From Acetobacter sacchari (GTDB taxonomy: Bacteria > Pseudomonadota > Alphaproteobacteria > Acetobacterales > Acetobacteraceae), in the NCBI RefSeq assembly GCF_017377715.1, contig NZ_JAFVMF010000002.1:124001-188000 (forward strand): DNA of 64,000 nt, in the 5' to 3' direction. The position numbers and the translations under genes are program-made. Below the pieces are notes generated by a model that was given only the letters and a program-made list of their open reading frames with translations, did no database searches and was not told the origin of the DNA. This document shows, in pieces, positions 30,225 to 38,395 of the stretch (within the stretch, counting starts at the first letter, position 1; each line of letters begins with the position of its first letter).

Positions 30225-31748
30225 TCAGCCGAGACCGGGAGCATAACCGAAGGCGGCCGTTGGCTCCCTTGCCGTCTCGACCCAGACGCTTTTCATGTGC
30301 GTGTACTCCCTGAGCACGTCTACGCCGCTCGATCGACCGTACCCGCTCTGCCCTGATCCGCCAAATGGCGAAGCCACGTTGATCGTCTTGTAGGAATTGA
30401 TCCAGAAGGTGCCAGCACGCACGCCTGAAGCGACGCGATGCGCCCGACCGACGTCGCGCGTCCAGACCGCTCCCGCCAGACCAAACGGGCTTGCATTCGC
30501 AAGGGCCACCGCCTCGGCCTCATCCTCAAACGGGATCGCTACGACCACCGGACCAAAAATTTCAGTCTGGGCCACGGACATGTCGTTATCGACGCCCGTC
30601 AGGATCGTGGGAGGCACGAAATAGCCCTTCGCAGGATCGACGTCGCCGAGCGGCGGCGTCGCCACGGCGCCGGCCTCAACGCCCTTGTCGATCATGGTGC
30701 GCACATGCTCGAACTGCCGAATGTTGTTGATCGGCCCAACCTCGGTGTCCGGGCTGGCCGGATCTCCAACCCTGATCTGTGCAGCGCCCTCGGCGACGAT
30801 ACGGACGAACCGATCATAGATGGAACGCTGCACCAGCAGGCGCGACCCTGCGACACAGCTTTGGCCCGCGCCCGCGAAAATCGCAGCCTGCGCGCCCTTG
30901 GCCGCAAGCGCCAGATCCGCGTCCTCGAACACGATGTTGGCGGATTTACCGCCCAGTTCGAGCACGCTCGGTTTCAGCAAGCGCGCGGCGGCGGCGGCGA
31001 TCTGCGCGCCCACGGCTGGCGATCCGACGAAGACCACCTTCTTGACCGCAGGTTCGGCGACGGCCGCCTGTGCAGCGGTATGTCCATAGCCGTTCAACAC
31101 ATTGATGACCCCGATTGGCAGCCCGGCTTTCTCCGCCACCCTGGCCAGCGCAAGGGACGTCAGGGGCGTCCGCTCCGAAGGCTTCAGAACGACGGCGTTC
31201 CCCATCGCAATCGCCGGGGCCAGCTGCCATCCGGCGGTAAAGATTGGCGCATTCCAGGGCGTAATCTGAAGAATGACGCCAACCGGTTCACGCAACGTAT
31301 AATTCAGGTGCGACGTGGGCGTCGGAATGACTTCCCCGAAAAGCTTGTCAGTCCAGCCAGCGTAATATTCGAACATCTCGGCGACCTTGATCGCCTCTCC
31401 CCGGCAATCGCGAATTGGCTTTCCCGAGACAAGCATTTCCAGTTCAGCCAAACTTTCGGATTCAGCCCGCACCGCCTGCGCGATCGCCTGCATCACGCGC
31501 CCTCGTGCCGCATGGGTGAAGGACCGCCAGCGAAGCAGCCCCTGCTCCGCCTCGATGGCCGCCCGATGCGCGACTTCAGCCCCGGCGTCCGAGAACGAAC
31601 AAAGCGTTTCTGTCGTGACGGGGCTTATGATCTCAATCTGGTCGCCGCGCCCTTCCACTATGGCGCCGCCAACATAGGAACCAACAGCCTTCTCTTCCGG
31701 AAAAAAATGCGCGAACAGAGCTTCGACGCGATGCGCTTGGGCGGTCAT
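30225..31748 (-). CDS. NAD(P)-dependent aldehyde dehydrogenase
   Basis: Oxidises an aldehyde to the acid in the cytosol. The 507 residues have all ALDH-superfamily landmarks: ITPWNAPIF, KPSERTPL, the general-base glutamate in LELGGKSA, the catalytic cysteine in GAGQSCVAGSRL, and EIFGPVV. The ATG overlaps the stop of the upstream dehydrogenase (TAATG) with GGAG 8 bases away. The substrate is likely the semialdehyde made by that dehydrogenase or a related intermediate. Confidence 0.94.
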   Translation of the reverse strand: MTAQAHRVEALFAHFFPEEKAVGSYVGGAIVEGRGDQIEIISPVTTETLCSFSDAGAEVAHRAAIEAEQGLLRWRSFTHAARGRVMQAIAQAVRAESESLAELEMLVSGKPIRDCRGEAIKVAEMFEYYAGWTDKLFGEVIPTPTSHLNYTLREPVGVILQITPWNAPIFTAGWQLAPAIAMGNAVVLKPSERTPLTSLALARVAEKAGLPIGVINVLNGYGHTAAQAAVAEPAVKKVVFVGSPAVGAQIAAAAARLLKPSVLELGGKSANIVFEDADLALAAKGAQAAIFAGAGQSCVAGSRLLVQRSIYDRFVRIVAEGAAQIRVGDPASPDTEVGPINNIRQFEHVRTMIDKGVEAGAVATPPLGDVDPAKGYFVPPTILTGVDNDMSVAQTEIFGPVVVAIPFEDEAEAVALANASPFGLAGAVWTRDVGRAHRVASGVRAGTFWINSYKTINVASPFGGSGQSGYGRSSGVDVLREYTHMKSVWVETAREPTAAFGYAPGLG

Positions 31749-32638
31749 TATTGGGGCTCCGAGATAGAGGTCTGGTGAAGCGTCATTTCGACGATACGGT
31801 TGAAATCCGCCTGATCAGCCAGTGCGGGAGCGCTGTCCGCCCATGCGACGATAGTCCGCTCCATCAGGGGCAGCCCCAGGCCGGAATGCTGCACCAGATC
31901 GTCACCCAGACGGATGTCCTTGCGCATCAGCTTCATCGTGAAGCCTGAATCGAACGCCTGATTCAGAATCCAGCGCGGCATGTTGACTTCCGTCGCAGCA
32001 TTGCGGCCCGAACCGGAATTGAGGCCCGCATTCAGCTTGTCGTCCTGCATGCCGAGGCTTCGACCAAGCGCGAGCGCTTCGGCGGCGAGGATAAGGTTTG
32101 CGCCACACATGACGTTGTTGATGATTTTGAGCGCGTGACCATCCCCCACTGCGCCAACATGAGTACGCACGCGGCTCATGGCTTCCAGAACCGGTTCAAT
32201 GCGGGCGATATCGGCCGCGTCTCCGCCGAGCACCATGCCAAGCGCGCCCGCCATGGCGCCAGAAGGACCGCCGCTGACCGGGGCGTCAACGAGATGCATT
32301 CCAGCCTCTTCGATCAGCTTCGCCAGACGGCGTGTCACGTCGGGGTGCGACGTCGACGTGTCAATGATCGTGACTCCTGCGCGGCCAGAAGCCAGCACAC
32401 CGCCTTCGCCCGCAATAACCTGCTCGACGACTGCGGCGGTCGGAAGGGAAAGGACGATGACATCGCAGGCGTGCGTCACGTCGGACAACGACGTCGCAAG
32501 CGAAACATCTCGTCCTTCGAGTATGAGTGGCCCGTCGAGGAACGGATCATGCCCCAGAACGTCAAAACCCTTTCGCATCAGGGACGCAGCCATCCCACGC
32601 CCCATGTTTCCAAGCCCGACCACACCGATTTTGGACAC
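31748..32638 (-). CDS. 3-hydroxyisobutyrate dehydrogenase-family oxidoreductase
   Basis: A 296-residue NAD(P)-dependent beta-hydroxyacid dehydrogenase. The Rossmann motif is GVVGLGNMGRGMA at residues 4-16, the substrate-binding motif DAPVSGGPSGAMAG lies near residue 118, and the catalytic lysine is in GHALKIINNVMCG near residue 170. The start is GTG with GGAG about 9 bases upstream. It is the first gene of the three-gene operon facing the LysR gene at 32764. Confidence 0.92.
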   Translation of the reverse strand: MSKIGVVGLGNMGRGMAASLMRKGFDVLGHDPFLDGPLILEGRDVSLATSLSDVTHACDVIVLSLPTAAVVEQVIAGEGGVLASGRAGVTIIDTSTSHPDVTRRLAKLIEEAGMHLVDAPVSGGPSGAMAGALGMVLGGDAADIARIEPVLEAMSRVRTHVGAVGDGHALKIINNVMCGANLILAAEALALGRSLGMQDDKLNAGLNSGSGRNAATEVNMPRWILNQAFDSGFTMKLMRKDIRLGDDLVQHSGLGLPLMERTIVAWADSAPALADQADFNRIVEMTLHQTSISEPQ

Positions 32639-32763
32639 CCTGCCACTCTCCTTCGTCGCAAATCCGCACCACGTCGTGCCTAGTGAAAACGGTTCTGCGA
32701 TTGGCGAAAGGCATGTACACCGTCATAACTGTTGCCCTGAAAGCAACGCCGGAGGGTCGTTTC

Positions 32764-33726
32764 GTGGAACTGGACGAGCGCTGGATATTCTATCTGCATG
32801 AATCAATCGTCGGCGGCAGCGTAAGAGCCGCTGCCGACAAGCTGAATGTGAATCCTTCAGCTATCAGCAGACAGATTGTTCACCTTGAACAAGCCGTTGG
32901 CGCCAGCCTGATGGAGCGCCACAGCAAGGGCGTCCGCGCGACCGAGGCCGGGGAACTCGTCCTCGATTATTATCGCCGACGGCGCGCCGACCACGACGAC
33001 ACGCTGAGCCGCATCGAAGATATCAAGGGCCTGAGGCGCGGCCACATCAGTCTGGCGCTTGGCGAGGGATTCATCGATACGATCGCCGCTGGCCCCCTGG
33101 CCCGCTTCTGGAAGCGATATCCGGAAATTTCGCTGAACGTTGACGTGACAAGCACGAATGACGTGGCGCGGCTGCTATTGGAAGATGCTGTTCATATAGG
33201 GCTTATCTACAACCCGCCAAAGGAACCCCGATTGAGGACGCATTCGGTGGCGCTCCAACCGGTTCGTGTCATTGCGCGCGCCGACCATCCGTTTGCGGCG
33301 CTTGGACGGCCTCTGGACATAACAGAACTGCTCGACCAACGGATCGCTCAACTCCAGCATTCTTACGGAATTCGTCAGATCATAGACAACGCCACGCATA
33401 TTTCAGGACTACGTATTCCCGCAGCAGTGACGACAAGCTCCATCTCCATGCTCAAAAGCTTCGTGGAGCATGGCGGCGGCATTACGCTCGCGCCGTCTTT
33501 CGTAGCGGCGAATGAAATTCAAAGCGGTAAGTTCGTCGCGGTTCCGCTCAGGCATAACGTGCTGGACGCCAGCATGCATGTAATGTCGCGTCTGGGTCGG
33601 CAACTGCCTAGTGCAGCGACCATGGTGCTGCGTCAGATTGGACGAGAGTTCCGGAGACTGGAGGCAGCCGATGACAGCTTACGCGCCGCCAACAAGCCGC
33701 ATGGTGCGTCGTATACGAATGATTGA
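32764..33726 (+). CDS. LysR-family transcriptional regulator
   Basis: A 320-residue regulator. The helix-turn-helix covers residues 5-65 (FYLHESIVGGSVRAAADKLNVNPSAISRQI), with the effector-binding domain following (SLALGEGFIDTIAAGPLARF). The start is GTG at 32764, favoured because GGAGG lies 8 bases upstream and it places the helix-turn-helix at the usual position; the ATG at 32713 has no useful ribosome site. It is divergent from the dehydrogenase/ALDH/DUF3100 operon with a 125-base shared region, so it probably regulates it. Confidence 0.9.
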   Translation: MELDERWIFYLHESIVGGSVRAAADKLNVNPSAISRQIVHLEQAVGASLMERHSKGVRATEAGELVLDYYRRRRADHDDTLSRIEDIKGLRRGHISLALGEGFIDTIAAGPLARFWKRYPEISLNVDVTSTNDVARLLLEDAVHIGLIYNPPKEPRLRTHSVALQPVRVIARADHPFAALGRPLDITELLDQRIAQLQHSYGIRQIIDNATHISGLRIPAAVTTSSISMLKSFVEHGGGITLAPSFVAANEIQSGKFVAVPLRHNVLDASMHVMSRLGRQLPSAATMVLRQIGREFRRLEAADDSLRAANKPHGASYTND

Positions 33727-33768
33727 TAAAAAATATATATTTTATACAATTCAACGGCTCGCTCTATA

Positions 33769-33797
33769 ATTTTGGTGGGCGTAACGCCCGCCAAAAT
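33769..33797. terminator. bidirectional intrinsic terminator
   Basis: ATTTTGGTGGGCG and CGCCCGCCAAAAT pair over 13 bp (one G-T) around a TAA loop. The A/T-rich arm ends give a T run on both strands. It ends the LysR transcript and shields it from the IS remnant. Confidence 0.85.
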
Positions 33798-33905
33798 CAG
33801 ACAAGACAGGTATCGCGTCTTGGCGCTCCTCCTTGCAGTCGATCGATCTCGACGAATTCGATTGCATCTCTGCACAAATCCAAACGCTCACTCTAGGGCG
33901 TATCG

Positions 33906-34500
33906 TCAGTTGATTCCGATGGCAGCAGAGACGAGTTCTGCTACTGAGTGGAATGTTGGTTTCAGCTTTTCGTGTCGTGTTACAATGCCTCTGAACTGCT
34001 TCAATCTGGCGAATCGCGCTCGATGATGTTTTGTTTTTATATAACGATCGGGAGATTTCCCGTGCATTGCGTCGGTTTTTCTTTGACGGAATAACCGATG
34101 CTATATGCCCGTCTTCGAGCTTTCCGATGAATGGATCAGCGTCATAAGCCTTGTCGGCAATAACGGCTGCCGGATCGACTTCATCCAGAAGGGTGTCTGC
34201 TTCGGCGATGTCGGCCCTTTGCCCTCACGTCAGGGAAAGAGCCACGACCTTCCTCGCAGCATCGACAGTGGTGTGGATCTTCTTGATCAGTCCGCCCCGG
34301 GGCCGTTCGATGTCCTGATCCGCACCCCTTTTAAGAGCGCGTGCACTATGCTGATGTGCTCTGATGATCGTGCTGTCGATCATCATGTATTCATTGTCGC
34401 GATCGGCCTCCATATGCCGGAAAATCCGTTTGATCACCCCGCTTTCGCACCAGCGGCGCAAGTCCATTTTCAACATCAACGGGACCGGAATGCCTCATGA
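33906..34500 (-). pseudogene. decayed IS5-family transposase
   Basis: Reading the minus strand in three pieces recovers a DDE transposase. The middle part (34225-34479) contains RRWCESGVIKRIF, YMMIDSTIIRAHQHSA and ERPRGGLIKKIH. After an in-frame TGA the same frame gives GQRADIAEADTLLDEV and VIADKAYDADPFIGK, and after a frameshift the end reads ARLKQFRGIVTRHEKLK and stops at 33906. Most of the N-terminal 70 residues are missing. It is inactive: at least one nonsense mutation, one frameshift and a 5' deletion. Clear terminal inverted repeats were not found. Confidence 0.85.
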
Positions 34501-34631
34501 TCCACCCAAGCACCACAGGGGAATGGAATCATCAGGATCACCTCAAAAGCGGGGACCGTTTCGAATCAGCCACATGCCACACAATAGCGATTGTTTTTAA
34601 GAAATTGTGGAATATGCCGCTGAACGTTTTG

Positions 34632-34688
34632 TTACATATTGTTTCGTTTTGATATATAATAGATGATAGTCATCAGTTCAGACTGATG
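34632..34688 (+). promoter_or_regulatory. promoter with overlapping inverted repeat
   Basis: A consensus -10 hexamer TATAAT (34655-34660) has a weak -35 (TTACAT, 34632-34637) 17 bases upstream. Immediately downstream lies the perfect repeat CATCAGT-N4-ACTGATG (34671-34688), placed where a repressor or an mRNA leader hairpin would act. It precedes the 173-residue unknown gene by 58 bases. Confidence 0.55.
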
Positions 34689-34745
34689 GCTGGCTCGTCG
34701 CCTGTAGCGGATTTTAGAGGCGACGCAATAGTAAGGAAGGGTAAT

Positions 34746-35267
34746 ATGAGGAGTCGGTTGAGAGCAGGCTCTAAACTGGTGAATGCAGTTGGCCCTGATG
34801 AAGAGAGGCGGAATAAAAGTGAATTCATGTCATTCCTATCAAAATTTAAAGATATAAAGAGCATCAAGTTAACAGACAATTTTTCTGAGATGCTCGATAC
34901 AGAGTTTGAACATACATCTACTAGGAGCGAGATATCGCGGCCTGACTTTTTTTCTGAATATAGGGGGCGGATAAAATCTTTGACAACAAATTTTGTCACA
35001 ATAAGATACTTTATCCTGCGAAACGATTTAAATATCACCAACAAATTGAGAATATCCCTAGATAAGCGTTACGTAAACGTAACGTGTGAGGATATTGCGC
35101 AATTATTCGATGCCACGTGGACGCAAGGCCGAATGAAACCATTTAATCCGATGGTTACATTTGAGCTTCATTCTTCAAATTTTCTAAATGGGATAGAAAC
35201 GAAACTGCAAAGAAGGCACGAAATTCCGTTTATATCCACTATTCACATGTCGGAGAAATCACCATGA
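34746..35267 (+). CDS. hypothetical protein, AT-rich island gene 1
   Basis: A 173-residue protein that I do not recognise. It is soluble, with no signal or membrane segment and mixed charge; the N-terminus is basic (MRSRLRAGSK) and two segments look strand-rich (RYFILRNDLNITNKLRI and RYVNVTCEDIAQLF). AAGGAAGG lies about 5 bases before the ATG. Codon use is far more AT-rich than the surroundings, which together with the adjacent IS remnant points to horizontal acquisition. Its TGA overlaps the ATG of a second small ORF. Confidence 0.65.
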   Translation: MRSRLRAGSKLVNAVGPDEERRNKSEFMSFLSKFKDIKSIKLTDNFSEMLDTEFEHTSTRSEISRPDFFSEYRGRIKSLTTNFVTIRYFILRNDLNITNKLRISLDKRYVNVTCEDIAQLFDATWTQGRMKPFNPMVTFELHSSNFLNGIETKLQRRHEIPFISTIHMSEKSP

Positions 35268-35428
35268 CTTCAATTTCCGTCACTGCTCTTCGAACTCTAT
35301 TATCGAATCTTTCGATGTTTTCAACGCAAACAATAGATGACGTTCAGACCATCATTATTAATTTCCTACATTTGCGCTTTCCGCACTCCTTAATTTCGAT
35401 TATTTTTATGAAAACCGCACGACTTTGA
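35264..35428 (+). CDS. small ORF (54 aa) overlapping gene 1, AT-rich island gene 2
   Basis: Starts at the ATGA overlap with the preceding gene (MTSISVTALR...) and ends at 35428. It contains a hydrophobic stretch around residues 24-48 (IDDVQTIIINFLHLRF, SLISIIFM). The overlap suggests coupled translation as a two-gene unit, but the small size means chance cannot be excluded. Confidence 0.4.
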   Translation: MTSISVTALRTLLSNLSMFSTQTIDDVQTIIINFLHLRFPHSLISIIFMKTARL

Positions 35429-35707
35429 ATTGGAATTTTTTGAAAACATACTTCCAGCGCCAACTTGATCGTTTGGCCTACACTCAGCGTATAAAAGCGG
35501 TGTTCTTTGACATCGGCGTCAATCTGGAAGTTCGCACGCCTGCGTAAGCCTGCCGTCTTGTCGAAAAATTTACGAATCAAGCAATAATTAAATGAGAAAT
35601 TCCGTATAAAACCAAAGCAACCGCGAACGGTATAAATCACATAAAACATTTCAGCTTATCATGACCTATGCCATGTCAGGCCTCACACGCGTTGCGCTAC
35701 GACAATG
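35429..35707. other. AT-rich gene-free stretch
   Basis: The rest of the island up to the LysR stop. A minus-strand frame (35344-35649, 101 codons) exists but has no ribosome site or recognisable motif and overlaps the small ORF; I do not call it. Confidence 0.4.
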
Positions 35708-36607
35708 TCACATAGGTTTGTTCGGCGTTATTGTGAGACCCAATAACGTCAGAAACGCATGTTCAGCAGGCGACAATCGCTGTTGCGGGTGACGCAACAC
35801 ACGAAATTGCCGATCCGGCAAAGGCAAGGGAGCCACGCACAGCAGTCCAGCCTCTACGCGCCCAGCAACCACGCTGGCCGACAATACGGCCGCAGCGTCC
35901 CCTGTTTCAACCACGCTGGCCACAGCCTCGTTGGAGGCAACCTCCAACACGATATCGAGTTTGTCAGGGTCAACGCCAAGCGCGCGCAGACCCTGCTCAA
36001 ACTCCATACGCGTGCCTGATCCGGCCTCACGCAGCACCCAAGGCGTATCGAGCAGACTTCCGACGTCCGGAGGCGTTGTCGCCCACGGATGATCGGGCGC
36101 CACGACCAGAAGAAGCCGATCATGGGCTACGATATCGGAACAAAGATCGAGCGCCGGCAGATCACCTTCAACAAGACCGATGGACGCTTCGCCCGACTGC
36201 ACCAGACGACCGATGTCGCGCGTGTTGGCGATGACGACATGCAGACGGATGCCGGGGTGCGCCGCCCGAAACGCGTTCAACCGCGCCGGAAGCCAGTAGC
36301 TCGCGATCGTATGGCTGGCGTGAATGCGCAGAACGCCGTCCCGCAACCCGCTGAGGTCAAGCATCCGTTCACGCGCGACCTCGGCGCGGCTGAGCACCGT
36401 ACGCGCCTCGTCGAGAAAGCGCCTCCCGGCCTCCGTCAGTTCGATCCGGCGACCGACGCGACTGAAGAACGAAAGCTGAAACTCCCCCTCGAGCTGAGTT
36501 ACGGCGTGACTGACCGCAGACTGGGTCAGGTTCAGGAATTCCGCCGCACGCGTAACATGCTCTCGCTCAGCGACGGCGACAAAAATCCTGAGCTGTTCGA
36601 GCGTCAT
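35708..36607 (-). CDS. LysR-family transcriptional regulator (last gene of an operon)
   Basis: A 299-residue LysR protein with the helix-turn-helix at residues 3-60 (LRIFVAVAEREHVTRAAEFLNLTQSAVSHAV), then an effector domain starting at LRIHASHTIASYWLP. This resembles the CbbR/CysL-like branch that often controls sulfur, nitrogen or carbon assimilation. Unusually, its ATG overlaps the stop of the DUF202 gene (ATGA), so it is co-transcribed as the last of three genes rather than divergent from its target. Confidence 0.92.
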   Translation of the reverse strand: MTLEQLRIFVAVAEREHVTRAAEFLNLTQSAVSHAVTQLEGEFQLSFFSRVGRRIELTEAGRRFLDEARTVLSRAEVARERMLDLSGLRDGVLRIHASHTIASYWLPARLNAFRAAHPGIRLHVVIANTRDIGRLVQSGEASIGLVEGDLPALDLCSDIVAHDRLLLVVAPDHPWATTPPDVGSLLDTPWVLREAGSGTRMEFEQGLRALGVDPDKLDIVLEVASNEAVASVVETGDAAAVLSASVVAGRVEAGLLCVAPLPLPDRQFRVLRHPQQRLSPAEHAFLTLLGLTITPNKPM

Positions 36608-36978
36608 GACACGATCGCCCGCACCAGCGCAGCCAGCACGCCGCAGCCAAGCACGGTAAGCACTATTGTCAGAGCGCGCTCCATCGCGGGACCAGCGCTC
36701 CGCAATTCAGTCTCCGCCGAGATCGCGTCGCGCGTAACGCGAAACCGGCGATAGGCCGCCACAAACAGGCCGATTCCCAACGCGACAAACGTGACCCCAA
36801 GCTCGGCGGTCGCGCCATAGGGTCGAGGAGCCCCCACGTCATGCTGGGCCGCCACGAGCCTGAGAAACAGATCGAACTTCGTCAGCACACCACCAAAAGC
36901 AAGGATGGCGAGCGCAGTGCGCACCCACGCCAGGAATGTGCGTTCGTTGGCTGCGTGATCGGTATAGCGAGGAATCAT
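36604..36978 (-). CDS. DUF202 (YidH-like) inner-membrane protein
   Basis: About 124 residues with three predicted helices. The conserved DUF202 head is present: NERTFLAWVRTALAILAFG. GGTGAG lies 7 bases before the ATG at 36978, which itself overlaps the stop of the upstream gene. The middle gene of a tightly overlapping trio; the function of the family is unknown. Confidence 0.85.
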   Translation of the reverse strand: MIPRYTDHAANERTFLAWVRTALAILAFGGVLTKFDLFLRLVAAQHDVGAPRPYGATAELGVTFVALGIGLFVAAYRRFRVTRDAISAETELRSAGPAMERALTIVLTVLGCGVLAALVRAIVS

Positions 36979-38315
36979 GGCGCACTCACCTTGGCAATAA
37001 TGTCCGCTACTTTTTTTGCCTGACAACGAATTTCAGGAATAGCGATAGATTCCAGCAGAACGCCCTGTCGTGCTGGCCCCACGACGAACAGATCATCGGC
37101 AATTTTTCCTGCGCGGTCGATCAGTGCGCCATCTGGAGTGCAGGACAGGCCCGCCCCCCCGAAACCCGGCACGATCTCGCCTTTTTCGAACAAATCGTGC
37201 AGGAGAGGCGCAGCGACACGTTTGTATTTCAAGCTGGGGCCGGTGCAATTGATCACATGCGCCGCGCGAAGGCTGAACACCGTCTCGTCAGCCACGGCCG
37301 TGATGTTCAGGTGCTCGTTATCGGCCGCAACCGCGGTGACCCGGCCGTCCAGCACCCGCAGCGATCCGGCGCGACGCTCCTGATCGAGAATTTCCGCGAT
37401 ATGCGGCGCCATACGGTGCCGCACCACCTCCCAACGCCGTAACAGGTGCCGCTGAAAACGAATTTTTTCCGCATCCGGCAACGCGAGCCAAAGCACGTTT
37501 GTCACGGAGCGCATGCTGTCCACCGCCGCGCGCCAGTTCGTGCCGCGCTTTAGCGCCGCATGGAACGCCCGTAGATAGGCGCGCGCCGTAGGCGTTACGC
37601 CGCCAGGCGTAACGACCGGAGCAGGCAGAGGCGTGTAGTCGGCATGGCGTTCGGGAAACAGACCGTGTCGTGACAACGCCGTCACCCGGCCACGATGGCC
37701 GTTTTCCCGAAGGCGCAGCAACACGTCGACCGTCGTTAGCCCTGTCCCGATAACCGTCACCTCATCATACACGGCAATCCCGGCGAAAACCCGCTCGGCC
37801 CAGGCGTTATGATGGTAACGCCCAGTCGCGTCGAGTTCAGGCGGAATTCCCGGCAAGCGCGCAGGATCAAAGTGCCCGCAACCAAGCACGACCTTACTCG
37901 CTCGAATCTTCCGCCCATCGGCAAGCGTTATCTCGAAGCCATGCTCCAGTCTGCGGCATGCGACAGCCGCCTGTCGCTCATGCTCCGGCCCAGCTATGGA
38001 ATAAAGGTTGTGCAAATAGAGGCCGTAGATGGCACGCGGGACAAACTCCCCAGGCTCCGCGCAGCCCGGCACGTTGTCTTGCAGCCACTTCAGGAAGTGA
38101 TCGGGATCGTCCGGGTCGGCGCTCATGCCTTTTGCCGCCACGTTCAACAGATTCTTGAGCGACGGCGTAGAATAGGCCAGCCCGAGGCCCGGACGTTCAG
38201 ACGGATCGATCACGGTGCAGGTTACGCCATGACGTACGGCCAGATTCCACGCCGTCAACGCTCCGCTCGCCCCCCCGCCGATGACGACGATATCGCGTAT
38301 GTCTGTTTCGGTCAT
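36975..38315 (-). CDS. FAD/NAD(P)-binding oxidoreductase (HcnB-like/PF13454 type)
   Basis: About 446 residues. An N-terminal dinucleotide-binding motif VVIGGGASGALTAWNLA near residue 10 is followed by GLAYSTPSLKNLLNVAA, which is typical of the 'FAD-NAD(P)-binding' family. A second glycine-rich motif, VTVIGTGLTTVDVLLRL, lies near residue 190. The ATG at 38315 is chosen because AGGAG lies 10 bases upstream, whereas the ATG at 38324 is too close to it. First gene of the operon with DUF202 and LysR. The substrate is unknown. Confidence 0.85.
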   Translation of the reverse strand: MTETDIRDIVVIGGGASGALTAWNLAVRHGVTCTVIDPSERPGLGLAYSTPSLKNLLNVAAKGMSADPDDPDHFLKWLQDNVPGCAEPGEFVPRAIYGLYLHNLYSIAGPEHERQAAVACRRLEHGFEITLADGRKIRASKVVLGCGHFDPARLPGIPPELDATGRYHHNAWAERVFAGIAVYDEVTVIGTGLTTVDVLLRLRENGHRGRVTALSRHGLFPERHADYTPLPAPVVTPGGVTPTARAYLRAFHAALKRGTNWRAAVDSMRSVTNVLWLALPDAEKIRFQRHLLRRWEVVRHRMAPHIAEILDQERRAGSLRVLDGRVTAVAADNEHLNITAVADETVFSLRAAHVINCTGPSLKYKRVAAPLLHDLFEKGEIVPGFGGAGLSCTPDGALIDRAGKIADDLFVVGPARQGVLLESIAIPEIRCQAKKVADIIAKVSAP

Positions 38316-38395
38316 ATCGCTCATACTCCTGCAACGCTAATGCGCGCAGAATGATCCGAGCCAATTACGCGATCCAGTAGATTATATTCATGGAA

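Noticed and set aside
35490-35530. Plus-strand text resembling a HAD-phosphatase start (KAVFFDIG)
   Set aside because: The frame has no start and closes after a few more codons; no other HAD motifs follow.
35344-35649. 101-codon minus-strand frame in the AT-rich island
   Set aside because: No ribosome site or recognisable motif, and it overlaps the small coupled ORF; AT-rich chance frame is more likely.
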